In this document: positions 1 to 6,067 of the stretch, in pieces
How positions within the stretch are numbered: position 1 is the stretch's first letter
Layout of the letters: every line of letters starts with the position of its first letter
NCBI GenBank assembly: GCA_902475445.1
Contig: CABRZN010000104.1
Location: 1-6,496, forward strand
Source of the DNA: an uncultured Collinsella sp.
GTDB lineage: Bacteria > Actinomycetota > Coriobacteriia > Coriobacteriales > Coriobacteriaceae
DNA: 6,496 bases
Direction of reading: 5' to 3'
The notes under the pieces: generated by a model
What the model saw: only the letters and a program-made list of their open reading frames with translations
Databases searched by the model: none
What the model was told of the DNA's origin: nothing
Translations under genes and position numbers: made by a program

Positions 1-22
1 AAGCGGTTACAACGACCCCTAT

Positions 23-35
23 GGAGGAACGTATG
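23..35 (+). promoter_or_regulatory. Ribosome binding site and start choice for the deformylase-like gene
   Basis: GGAGG at 23-27 lies 5 nt before the ATG at 33-35. An ATG at 21 is in the same frame, but the Shine-Dalgarno sequence overlaps it and would be inside the gene, so the ATG at 33 is preferred. The resulting start, MIKELCHDEA, is what I expect for short deformylase-like proteins. Confidence 0.75.
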
Positions 36-452
36 ATTAAAGAGCTTTGCCACGACGAGGCTATCCTGTCCCAGCGTTGCGAGGTTGCGACTGTCGAGGA
101 CGAGTCGGTTGCTCAGGACCTGATCGATACCATCAAGTCGCTCGACGATGCCGGCTGCTTGGCCGCTAACCAGATTGGCGTTACCAAGAAGGTTTGCGTC
201 TACCTGGACGATGCCGGCGAGCCCCACGTGCTCTACAACCCCCGTCTGGTGTTTGGCCTGGGCGCCAGCAAGATGGAGGAGAGCTGCCTGACGCACGAGG
301 AGGTCACCAAGTCCACGCGCTATATCAAGTGCAAGGTCGCTTATGACGTGATCGTCGACGGCAAGATGCGCGAGCGCAAGCAGGACTTTGTGGGCTTCGA
401 GGCGCAGATGATTCAACACATGATTGACCACTGTCTAGGAAAGTTGGTCTAA
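33..452 (+). CDS. Peptide deformylase-like protein lacking the catalytic glutamate
   Basis: This 139-residue protein has the fold signature of peptide deformylase, the metalloenzyme that removes the formyl group from the N-terminal methionine of new proteins. Motif 1 is AGCLAANQIG (40-49), where active enzymes usually have GxGxAA(P/N)Q. Motif 2 is EESCLT (82-87), against EGCLS, and keeps the metal-ligand cysteine C85. Motif 3 is QHMIDH (128-133), against QHExDH. It keeps both histidine ligands (H129, H133), but the general acid/base glutamate is replaced by methionine at position 130 (codon ATG 420-422). It is short compared with the roughly 165-170 residues of E. coli Def and resembles the short clostridial/actinobacterial deformylase-like branch. 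Metal binding looks possible, while classical deformylase activity is doubtful. A housekeeping def probably exists elsewhere in the genome. Family membership is confident; function is not. Confidence 0.85.
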   Translation: MIKELCHDEAILSQRCEVATVEDESVAQDLIDTIKSLDDAGCLAANQIGVTKKVCVYLDDAGEPHVLYNPRLVFGLGASKMEESCLTHEEVTKSTRYIKCKVAYDVIVDGKMRERKQDFVGFEAQMIQHMIDHCLGKLV

Positions 453-484
453 GGGGACCAAAGCACCGCACTTCGTCTCTTTTG

Positions 485-526
485 GTCCGGGCGTGACATT
501 GTTGTCATGTCCGGGCTTTTGTGTTT
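485..526 (+). terminator. Rho-independent terminator after the deformylase-like gene
   Basis: The arms 485-498 and 503-516 pair over 14 bp, including some G-U pairs, around a TTGT loop (499-502). The T-rich run TTTTGTGTTT follows at 517-526. It starts 32 nt past the stop codon and insulates the next gene. The 5' arm overlaps a second possible hairpin (455-462 with 481-488, GGACCAAA/TTTGGTCC), so the two stems compete for bases 485-488. Confidence 0.8.
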
Positions 527-583
527 AGCGCCTTTTTGTTTGGTGACAATAACCTTAGCAGGAACGTAAAGCTAGGAGGCGCT

Positions 584-1549
584 ATGTGTACGAGCATTCG
601 ATTTACCGATAATTCTGGCCACATGTATCTAGGCCGCAACCTCGACTGGAGCTTTGACTACGGCCAACAGGTTCGCGTGATGCCGCGCGGGTTCCACATT
701 CCGTATTCGTTTATCGACGATGCGTCGGCGGCGCACGCGGTAATCGGCATGTGCATCGATTACGAGAACTACCCTATGTTTTTCGACTGCGGTAACGATG
801 CGGGTCTGGCTGTGGCGGGGCTCAACTTCCCCGGCTATGCCGAGTATGCCGATGGCCCTGTCGACGGCAAGAACAATATCGCGGCCTATGAGTTTCCCCT
901 GTGGGTGGCAGCGACGTTCTCGACGGTCGATGAGGTCGAGGCCGCGCTGCGCGACACGGTGATTGTCGCCAAATCTGCCGGAGAGGGGCTGGGCGTGTCA
1001 CTGCTCCATTGGATTATCGGCGACAGCCAACGCAGCATCGTGGTCGAGATGATGGCTGACGGCCTGCATGTATACGACAATCCGGTCGACACCCTTGCCA
1101 ATCAGCCGACTTTCCCGTGGCACATGGAAAACCTGCGCACCTATATCACGGCCACAAGCGATTTTCCGCAGACGGCGACATGGCGTGGCGCCGAGCTTAA
1201 GCCCTATGGAGCCGGTGCCGGCATGCGCGGCATTCCGGGCGATTGCTATTCGCCGAGCCGTTTTGTAAAGGCGGCGTACCTCAATGCCAATTACCCACAA
1301 AAGGAGAGCGAGACCGAAAACGTCGTTCGCATGTTCCGCTCGCTCGAGGGCGTGGTGATGATCGAGGGAGCGTCCAGGATGGGCGATGGCAAGTTCGAGA
1401 AGACTATCTACACCGGATGCTTTAGCGCGCGCACGGGCAATTATTACTACGCGATGTATGGGGATCCGTCGATTCGCTACGTGAGCCTGATGGATGCCGA
1501 GGGCGCGAGCCCCGATAGGCTCGTGGTTCCCGAGCCGCGTCGTTCGTAG
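584..1549 (+). CDS. bsh: Choloylglycine hydrolase family protein, probable bile salt hydrolase
   Basis: This 321-residue N-terminal-nucleophile hydrolase of the choloylglycine hydrolase/penicillin V acylase family cleaves an amide bond, most likely freeing glycine or taurine from conjugated bile acids. Cys2 directly follows the initiator Met, whose removal exposes the nucleophile. The other family active-site residues are in place: R18 and D21 in GRNLDW (17-22), N81 in AGLNFPG, N173 in LANQPTF, and R226 in SPSRF. The length is normal for the family (about 315-330), and there is no signal peptide, so it acts in the cytoplasm. The start at ATG 584 is fixed by Cys2 and by AGGAGG at 574-579, 4 nt upstream; the frame is open further upstream from 521 but that stretch is not coding. 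The gene stands alone, behind one terminator and convergent with kup. Penicillin V acylase is the alternative activity; the Gram-positive BSH-like residue set and GLNFPG favour bile salts. Confidence 0.9.
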   Translation: MCTSIRFTDNSGHMYLGRNLDWSFDYGQQVRVMPRGFHIPYSFIDDASAAHAVIGMCIDYENYPMFFDCGNDAGLAVAGLNFPGYAEYADGPVDGKNNIAAYEFPLWVAATFSTVDEVEAALRDTVIVAKSAGEGLGVSLLHWIIGDSQRSIVVEMMADGLHVYDNPVDTLANQPTFPWHMENLRTYITATSDFPQTATWRGAELKPYGAGAGMRGIPGDCYSPSRFVKAAYLNANYPQKESETENVVRMFRSLEGVVMIEGASRMGDGKFEKTIYTGCFSARTGNYYYAMYGDPSIRYVSLMDAEGASPDRLVVPEPRRS

Positions 1550-1572
1550 CTCACTGGTCCGTTGCGACATAA

Positions 1573-1608
1573 AACGGCCTCGCACCTCTTATGAGATGCG
1601 AGGCCGTT
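1573..1608 (-). terminator. Long hairpin terminator between convergent bsh and kup
   Basis: The arms 1573-1584 (AACGGCCTCGCA) and 1597-1608 pair perfectly over 12 bp. The stem continues with 3 more pairs after one mismatch, closing on a TTAT loop (1589-1592). Read on the minus strand, the stem runs into TTTTATG, which suits termination of kup, whose stop codon lies 22 nt away. On the plus strand the following bases are less T-rich, so it may also stop bsh transcription but more weakly. Confidence 0.8.
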
Positions 1609-1630
1609 GTCGTCAATGGCTGGTGGCGTG

Positions 1631-3859
1631 TTAGAAGTTGGCGTCGTTGAACTGGGTGCTCTCGAGTCCGTCGAGTTGCTGTTCGGGCGTATCGGCGACG
1701 CTCTCGAGCAGCTCGGTGGGATCGACGTTCATGCTCTTGCCGGCCTCGTTGCCGTTGACCAAGTCGTCCGAGAAGATGTCGACCTCCATTTCCTCGGCCT
1801 CTTCGATCTGAACTTCGAGCGGCACCTGGGTGCGCACAAGTTTGACGGCCGGGCGCATGCGGGCAAAGAGCGGTACGTACTCGATGATGATGGCCGAGTT
1901 CTCGAGACCGTACCAGCGTGCCGGGCTTCCGCAGGCGCGGCGGACGGCGTACTTGATGGCCATCACGCGGTGGTCATTGCGGTTGATGTCCGTTTCGGGG
2001 GCAAGCATCTTGCGCAGCATACAAAAGCGGAAATCGCCCACGTTGCCGCGCGTCTCGTAGATGGAGTAGGTGTGATGTTGCGGCGGCAGCTCGCCCGATG
2101 CCATCAGGTCGCCAACGATCTGACGCAGATAGGCGTTGACGCGCTGGTTGACCTTAAAGCCCAGGTCCAGGCGCACGCGGAACAAAAAGTCCGTGCCAAA
2201 GGTCTCGACGGAATACTCGTGCGTATAGGGTTCGTCGGTAACGTGCACGTTGATGAACCAATATGCCTTGGCGCGCTTGGGGTGCTTGTCCAGGATGGAA
2301 TAGAGCACGTCGCGGTCGAGTGTGAGCGGGTCGGGGCTGTTGGTGAGAAATACCAGATTGTCGGCGAGCACGGGATAGGTCTCGTCGTTGCGCAGGCGGT
2401 TGAGCTGATCGATGTACTTGGAGACGGGCAGCAGGATCGTCTGCGTGCGCTCGATGGCGGTGCCGCGGCGCCACACATACATAAGGCCAAACAGCAGCGC
2501 GGCCAGGAAGATCATGACGTAGCCGCCGTCAAAGAACATGGTGAGGCATGAAGCGAAGAAGCACAGCTCAATGGCGCCAAAAAGCAGGGCGAAGACGCAG
2601 GCGCTCAGTCTGTGCTTGAGAATGCCGACGATATAGCTCGTCAAAAGCGTCGTGGTCATAAGCATGGTCACGGTAATGGCGAGGCCATAGGCGCTCTCCA
2701 TGCGCTCGGAGTTCTGGAACAGCAGCACGATGAAGATGCAGCCGACCCACATGATGTTGTTGACGAGCGGAATATAGAGCTGACCCTTGGTGTCGCTGGG
2801 GTAGTGGATGCGCAGGTGCGGCATAAGGTTGAGGCGCGTGGCCTCGGATACCAGCGAGAACGAGCCGGTGATGAGCGCCTGCGAGGCAATGATGGCCGCC
2901 ACGGCCGAAAGCACGATGGCAAAGGGGCGCAGGGGCTCAGGGAGCATCATATAGAACGGGTTGACGATATCCATCGCGAGCATCTGGGGATTGGAATTGT
3001 TTGCGAGCAGCCAAGCGCCCTGACCCAGGTAGTTAAGGATAAGCGCCGCCTTAACAAACGGCCAGGATGCGTAGATGTTGGCCTTGCCCACGTGGCCCAT
3101 GTCTGAATAGAGCGCCTCGGCGCCGGTCGTCGACAGGAAGACGAAGCCGAGCACCATGATGCCCGAGTGGTTGATGGGCGAGAACAGAAACATGACGCCG
3201 CGGATGGGGTTGAGCGCGCGCAAGATGGACAGGTTGCCGAGCATGTTGAACAGACCGGCGCCTGCCAGGAACAGGAACCACAGCGTCATGAGCGGACCGA
3301 ACAGCTTGCCGATTGACGAGGTGCCAGCGCGCTGCATGGCAAACAGGCCGCAGATAATGATGATGGTAATAATGATGACGTTAGTTTGCCCGTCACCCAA
3401 CAGCGCGTGGCCCCACTCGATGGTGCGCAGACCCTCGATGGCTGTGGTGACCGTGACAGCGGGGGTGAGGATGCCGTCGGCGAGTAGCGCCGCACCGCCG
3501 ATCATGGCGGGGAGAATCAGCCACGGTGCCACCTTGCGCACCAGGCTAAACAGGGCGAAGATGCCGCCTTCGTTGTGGTTGTCGGCCTTCATGGCGATTA
3601 CCACGTACTTGACCGTGGTCACGAGCGTCATGGTCCAGATGACGAGCGAAAGCGCGCCCAGGATCATGTCCTCGCTGACGGTACCGATGCCGCCGTTGTT
3701 GGCGACGATTGATTTCATGGTGTACATGGGGCTCGTGCCGATGTCGCCATAGACGACGCCGAGCGTTACGAGCAGCATGCCAGCGGAGAGGGGGATGGCT
3801 CCGTGCCCGCCTTGACCACGCTGGTCTTGGGGGCTTGCCTCCAGTTTGTTGTGTGCCAC
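1631..3859 (-). CDS. kup: KUP-family potassium uptake transporter
   Basis: This integral membrane protein of the KUP/HAK/KT family takes up K+ by proton symport. With the GTG start chosen it has 742 residues. The family signature GVVYGDIGTSPMY is at 34-46, including D39 and Y46. KADNHNEGGIFAL is at 91-103, the conserved glutamate E142 sits in TAIEGL, and TGAEALYSDMGHVG is at 245-258. About twelve hydrophobic segments end near residue 463. A cytoplasmic C-terminal domain of roughly 280 residues follows, ending in an acidic tail (684-742, rich in E and D), which makes the protein longer than E. coli Kup (about 620). An ATG in frame at 3877 would add six residues but has no Shine-Dalgarno sequence. 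The gene is monocistronic in appearance: a terminator-like palindrome separates it from the upstream permease, and a hairpin lies just past its stop. A perfect inverted repeat 22 nt before the start suggests repressor control. Confidence 0.95.
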   Translation of the reverse strand: MAHNKLEASPQDQRGQGGHGAIPLSAGMLLVTLGVVYGDIGTSPMYTMKSIVANNGGIGTVSEDMILGALSLVIWTMTLVTTVKYVVIAMKADNHNEGGIFALFSLVRKVAPWLILPAMIGGAALLADGILTPAVTVTTAIEGLRTIEWGHALLGDGQTNVIIITIIIICGLFAMQRAGTSSIGKLFGPLMTLWFLFLAGAGLFNMLGNLSILRALNPIRGVMFLFSPINHSGIMVLGFVFLSTTGAEALYSDMGHVGKANIYASWPFVKAALILNYLGQGAWLLANNSNPQMLAMDIVNPFYMMLPEPLRPFAIVLSAVAAIIASQALITGSFSLVSEATRLNLMPHLRIHYPSDTKGQLYIPLVNNIMWVGCIFIVLLFQNSERMESAYGLAITVTMLMTTTLLTSYIVGILKHRLSACVFALLFGAIELCFFASCLTMFFDGGYVMIFLAALLFGLMYVWRRGTAIERTQTILLPVSKYIDQLNRLRNDETYPVLADNLVFLTNSPDPLTLDRDVLYSILDKHPKRAKAYWFINVHVTDEPYTHEYSVETFGTDFLFRVRLDLGFKVNQRVNAYLRQIVGDLMASGELPPQHHTYSIYETRGNVGDFRFCMLRKMLAPETDINRNDHRVMAIKYAVRRACGSPARWYGLENSAIIIEYVPLFARMRPAVKLVRTQVPLEVQIEEAEEMEVDIFSDDLVNGNEAGKSMNVDPTELLESVADTPEQQLDGLESTQFNDANF

Positions 3860-3872
3860 GTGGACTCCCTTT
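3857..3872 (-). promoter_or_regulatory. kup: Ribosome binding site deciding a GTG start for kup
   Basis: On the minus strand, AAAGGGAG (3872-3865) lies 5 nt before GTG (3859-3857). The upstream in-frame ATG (3877-3875) would place this Shine-Dalgarno sequence inside the gene and has no purine-rich sequence of its own before it. The GTG is therefore the likelier start. Confidence 0.7.
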
Positions 3873-3881
3873 GACATCCGG

Positions 3882-3902
3882 TTATCTGTCTAGGACAGAT
3901 AA
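3882..3902. promoter_or_regulatory. Perfect 9-3-9 inverted repeat upstream of kup (candidate operator)
   Basis: TTATCTGTC (3882-3890) and GACAGATAA (3894-3902) are exact reverse complements separated by TAG. The repeat lies 22 nt upstream of the kup GTG start. It partly overlaps a weak candidate -10 (GATTAT, minus strand 3904-3899; weak -35 TTGTAT at 3928-3923), so a dimeric repressor bound there could block transcription. The size and spacing fit a TetR-like or similar dimer site, but the protein is unknown. The repeat could instead act as a hairpin in the kup leader RNA. Confidence 0.55.
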
Positions 3903-3959
3903 TCTTTATGCCGTCTTTATACATACAAGAGCAGTTTGGCACATCAGGTTATTTTAGAC

Positions 3960-3983
3960 AATAATCCCCAGCTGGGGATTATT
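3960..3983 (-). terminator. 24-bp perfect palindrome, probable terminator of the EamA permease gene
   Basis: AATAATCCCCAG (3960-3971) is followed at once by its exact reverse complement (3972-3983). As RNA it would form a 10-bp stem with an AGCU loop ending in AUUAUU, in either direction. It lies 34 nt beyond the stop codon of the permease gene and ahead of the kup promoter region, which fits a Rho-independent terminator with a poor U-run. A protein-binding site is an alternative. Confidence 0.6.
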
Positions 3984-4017
3984 TATGTACGTAGGTAGCA
4001 TTTCAAAACAGGGGCTT

Positions 4018-4929
4018 TTAAGCACGTGCTGTCTGGGCTATGCCAGCCTTGGCGCTTGCGCGCTTGCCGGCGAGTTCGCAAAAAATCGCGCCGCCGATGA
4101 TAAGCGCGGCGCCCATCAGGCGGACCGGTGTTATGGTTTCGCCCAAAAGGACGGCCGAGAACACGACGGCCGAAAGCGGCTCGAGGTAGCCGACGACGGC
4201 GACGGTCTGCACGGGCAGTTTGGCGACGGCACTAAAGTAGAGCAGGCAGCCGATGCCGGTGTTGACGACGCCGAGCATGACGACGGCGCGCCAATCAATA
4301 CTGGCGGCGACGCCGGCGGGCAGGAATGAGGGAGCACCCTGCGTGATGAGCGTGAGGACCAGCGCGGTCACAAAGGCGGCGCTCACCTGGAGCGTGGAGT
4401 TCTCGAGGCCTTCGATGTGTGGCGCGCCCTTGCTGGCGATGACCATCAATGCGTAGCAGAAGGCCGAGACGATGCCGCAAGCGATACCCGCAATGGGCAT
4501 ATTGCCGCCCAGACCTTGTGCCGCGATGAGGAAGGCGCCGCAGGCGACGGCGATAAACCCGGCGATTTTGCCGCCGGTCAGTTTTTCGCCAAAGATGAGT
4601 GGGGAGAGCGCCATAACGATGATGGGGCCGCAGTAGTACAGCAGCGAGGATACGCCGACGCCGATCGTCTGGTAGGCGCGGAACAGAAAAATCCAGCTGG
4701 TGCCCAGCGCGGCTCCCGAGAGGAGGAGGGCCGCGGCTTCGCGGGGGCGAGATGGCGCCTGCAACTTATGGCGTTGGGTGATGGCGAGGATGGTGACAAG
4801 CGAGAGTGCGCCCAAAAACGTGCGCAGTAGCACGATATCGGAGCTCGGCAGCGCGATGGCGGCGGCGATGATGCCGTTGGAGCCAAACAATAGCAATGCT
4901 GCTAAGTACGTAAACAGTCCGTTGTTCAT
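4018..4929 (-). CDS. EamA/DMT-superfamily permease (RhaT-like), substrate unknown
   Basis: This 303-residue membrane protein consists almost entirely of hydrophobic helices, arranged as two EamA repeats of about five helices each (roughly 5-138 and 145-287). Each repeat ends with the typical pattern: LLYYCGPIIVMALSPLIFGE at 96-115, and GYLEPLSAVVFSAVLLGE at 247-264. Members of the drug/metabolite transporter superfamily export or import amino acids, nucleotides, sugars or metabolites, and the sequence does not reveal which. The ATG at 4929 is preceded on the minus strand by a GAGGGG sequence about 10 nt upstream, slightly far but usable. The gene is transcribed away from a LysR-type regulator across a 118-bp shared region holding an inverted repeat, so it is the probable target of that regulator. 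The C-terminal 16 residues are Ala/Lys-rich and probably cytoplasmic. Confidence 0.9.
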   Translation of the reverse strand: MNNGLFTYLAALLLFGSNGIIAAAIALPSSDIVLLRTFLGALSLVTILAITQRHKLQAPSRPREAAALLLSGAALGTSWIFLFRAYQTIGVGVSSLLYYCGPIIVMALSPLIFGEKLTGGKIAGFIAVACGAFLIAAQGLGGNMPIAGIACGIVSAFCYALMVIASKGAPHIEGLENSTLQVSAAFVTALVLTLITQGAPSFLPAGVAASIDWRAVVMLGVVNTGIGCLLYFSAVAKLPVQTVAVVGYLEPLSAVVFSAVLLGETITPVRLMGAALIIGGAIFCELAGKRASAKAGIAQTARA

Positions 4930-4952
4930 GCGCTGACATCCCCTCTATATCT

Positions 4953-4981
4953 GAGCATGTTCACTATGGGTGAACTGGCTC
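4953..4981. promoter_or_regulatory. LysR-type operator candidate between the permease and LysR genes
   Basis: GTTCAC (4959-4964) and GTGAAC (4970-4975) are a perfect inverted repeat with a 5-nt spacer. The symmetry continues outward after two mismatches with GAGC (4953-4956) and GCTC (4978-4981), around the same centre at 4967. The inner part contains T-N11-A (T4961 pairs outward; T at 4961/C4962 to A4973/A4974), the core shape of LysR binding sites. It sits just upstream of the regulator's -10 box, where it would cover the -35 region, and within the transcribed or promoter region of the permease. Confidence 0.65.
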
Positions 4982-4996
4982 TAGAAGAAAAGCGAA

Positions 4997-5002
4997 TATA
5001 AT
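4997..5002 (+). promoter_or_regulatory. -10 box of the LysR gene promoter
   Basis: A perfect TATAAT lies 45 nt before the GTG start. No good -35 hexamer is seen 16-18 nt upstream; that region (around 4974-4980) overlaps the inverted-repeat operator, suggesting activator- or repressor-controlled autoregulation. The opposite strand reads TATATT here, so a back-to-back promoter for the permease may overlap, with TTGTCA on that strand at a short (14-nt) spacing. Confidence 0.5.
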
Positions 5003-5047
5003 GCATGGAGAACATGACAAAAACTCATGCAAAGGTGGAAGGGTGCC

Positions 5048-5905
5048 GTGGAAACGAATATTCAAAAGATGCAGGTGCTGCTGGAGACGGTGCGCGCCGG
5101 AAGCTATACGCGTGCTGCCGAGCGCCTGAGCTATTCGCAGTCGGGCGTGAGCCGTATGGTGGCCGATCTTGAGGCCGACTGGGGTTTTAAGGTGCTCGAC
5201 CGCAGTCGCGAGGGCGTGGCTCTTTCTGCCGACGGGCGGCAGGTCATGCCGGCTGTCGAGGCGCTCTGCGAGGAATTCACTCGCTTGCAGCGACGGGTGG
5301 ATGAGATGCGTGGACTCATGCGCGGCAAAATCTGCATCGGTACGTTTTCGAGTGTGGCGACCCACGTGCTGCCGCCGGTGATTGCGCGCTTTCGCGCCGA
5401 TCATCCGGATGTCGATTATGAGTTGCTGATGGGCGACTATTCAGAGATCGAACAATGGGTGGCAGAGGGCCGCTGCGACCTGGGCTTTATTCCGCGCGAG
5501 CCACGCGGCGCCGGCATGGCGTCGCGACCGTTGGTGCAAGACGAGCTGATGGCCGTGGTGCCAGCGGACTCCTCGCTTGCCACCGCGGAGGTCGTTTCCC
5601 TTGCCGATTTGGCCAACGAGCAGTTTATCCTGCTGGAACGCGGTAGCGACGACGAGATTACGCCGCTGTTTCGCCGCGCGGGCCTGGCGGTGCGCTCTAA
5701 GCTGTCGACCTGGGATGACTATGCGATTATGGCCATGGTCGAGGACGGCCTGGGCGTGAGTATTCTTCCCGCGCTCATCTTGCGCCGTTGTCAGTTCGAT
5801 GTTGCCGTGCGTTCGCTCGAGGGACATCCCCATCGGCAGATCAATGCGATATATCGCACGGCTGACGTTTCGCTTGCCGCCGCTCGATTCCTTGAATACC
5901 TCTAA
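5048..5905 (+). CDS. LysR-family transcriptional regulator
   Basis: This 285-residue DNA-binding regulator has the usual LysR layout. An N-terminal winged helix-turn-helix covers about 4-62, with the segment GSYTRAAERLSYSQSGVSRM (18-37) spanning the two helices that read DNA. A linker helix (about 62-90) leads to a two-lobed effector-binding domain (about 93-285) starting GKICIGTFSSVATHVLPP. The start is taken at GTG 5048, preceded by GGAAGGG (5037-5043), because the protein then begins METNIQKMQVLLETV as in relatives. An in-frame ATG at 5027 would add seven residues but has its nearest GGAG 16 nt away. It is divergent from the EamA permease and shares its promoter region, so it probably controls that gene and itself in response to a small molecule, perhaps the permease substrate. 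No convincing terminator was seen after its stop codon. Confidence 0.92.
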   Translation: METNIQKMQVLLETVRAGSYTRAAERLSYSQSGVSRMVADLEADWGFKVLDRSREGVALSADGRQVMPAVEALCEEFTRLQRRVDEMRGLMRGKICIGTFSSVATHVLPPVIARFRADHPDVDYELLMGDYSEIEQWVAEGRCDLGFIPREPRGAGMASRPLVQDELMAVVPADSSLATAEVVSLADLANEQFILLERGSDDEITPLFRRAGLAVRSKLSTWDDYAIMAMVEDGLGVSILPALILRRCQFDVAVRSLEGHPHRQINAIYRTADVSLAAARFLEYL

Positions 5906-5964
5906 ACGCGTACACGCCATTGTCCGCTTTGGGCAAACCTCGGAGTTCGGTACGTTTTCTTATG

Positions 5965-6046
5965 AAATTGAACTTTCGAATGAGGCGCGGCGCTATACTG
6001 CTTACTAAATTGAACCTCGGTTCAATTCGTGTTCTATAAATTGAAC
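5965..6046. promoter_or_regulatory. Operator array of AATTGAAC half-sites before the HTH-aminotransferase gene
   Basis: AAATTGAAC occurs in direct orientation at 5965-5973, 6007-6015 and 6038-6046. The first and third copies match over 12 bases (AAATTGAACTTT). A fourth, inverted copy makes a palindrome with the middle one: AATTGAACC (6008-6016) and GGTTCAATT (6019-6027), separated by TC. The copies bracket the candidate -10 TATACT (5994-5999), lying in the -35 region, just past the expected transcription start, and before the ribosome binding site. This is the pattern expected of a repressor site. The obvious candidate binder is the XRE-type domain encoded immediately downstream, giving autoregulation, but that is inference. 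Confidence 0.65.
5994..5999 (+). promoter_or_regulatory. Candidate -10 box of the HTH-aminotransferase gene
   Basis: TATACT matches the -10 consensus at 5 of 6 positions and lies 68 nt before the GTG start. TTGAAC (5968-5973), part of the first operator half-site, could be a -35 element but at a long 20-nt spacing. A second possible -10, TATAAA (6035-6040), has TTGAAC (6010-6015) 19 nt upstream, so either or both may be used. Confidence 0.4.
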
Positions 6047-6067
6047 TTTGCCAGCGAGGAGGTTCCT

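Noticed and set aside
998..1585. Minus-strand frame (195 codons) opposite the bile salt hydrolase gene
   Set aside because: It is antisense to a gene with all active-site residues, shows no recognisable motif, and runs into the terminator hairpin.
1607..2551. Long plus-strand frame (314 codons) opposite kup
   Set aside because: It lies entirely antisense to the strongly supported kup gene, resembles no family I recognise, and is the usual mirror frame produced by GC-rich codon bias.
3156..3752. Plus-strand frame (198 codons) opposite the N-terminal half of kup
   Set aside because: Its Met/Pro/Ser-rich composition is that of a reverse-frame shadow, and the opposite strand encodes conserved KUP motifs.
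5014..5016. ATG shortly after GGAG (5007-5010), possible leader peptide before LysR
   Set aside because: The spacing is only 3 nt, the frame is different from LysR and ends inside it, and the peptide has no recognisable feature.
5441..5920. Minus-strand frame (159 codons) opposite the LysR effector domain
   Set aside because: No motif, no convincing ribosome binding site, and full overlap with a clear LysR gene.
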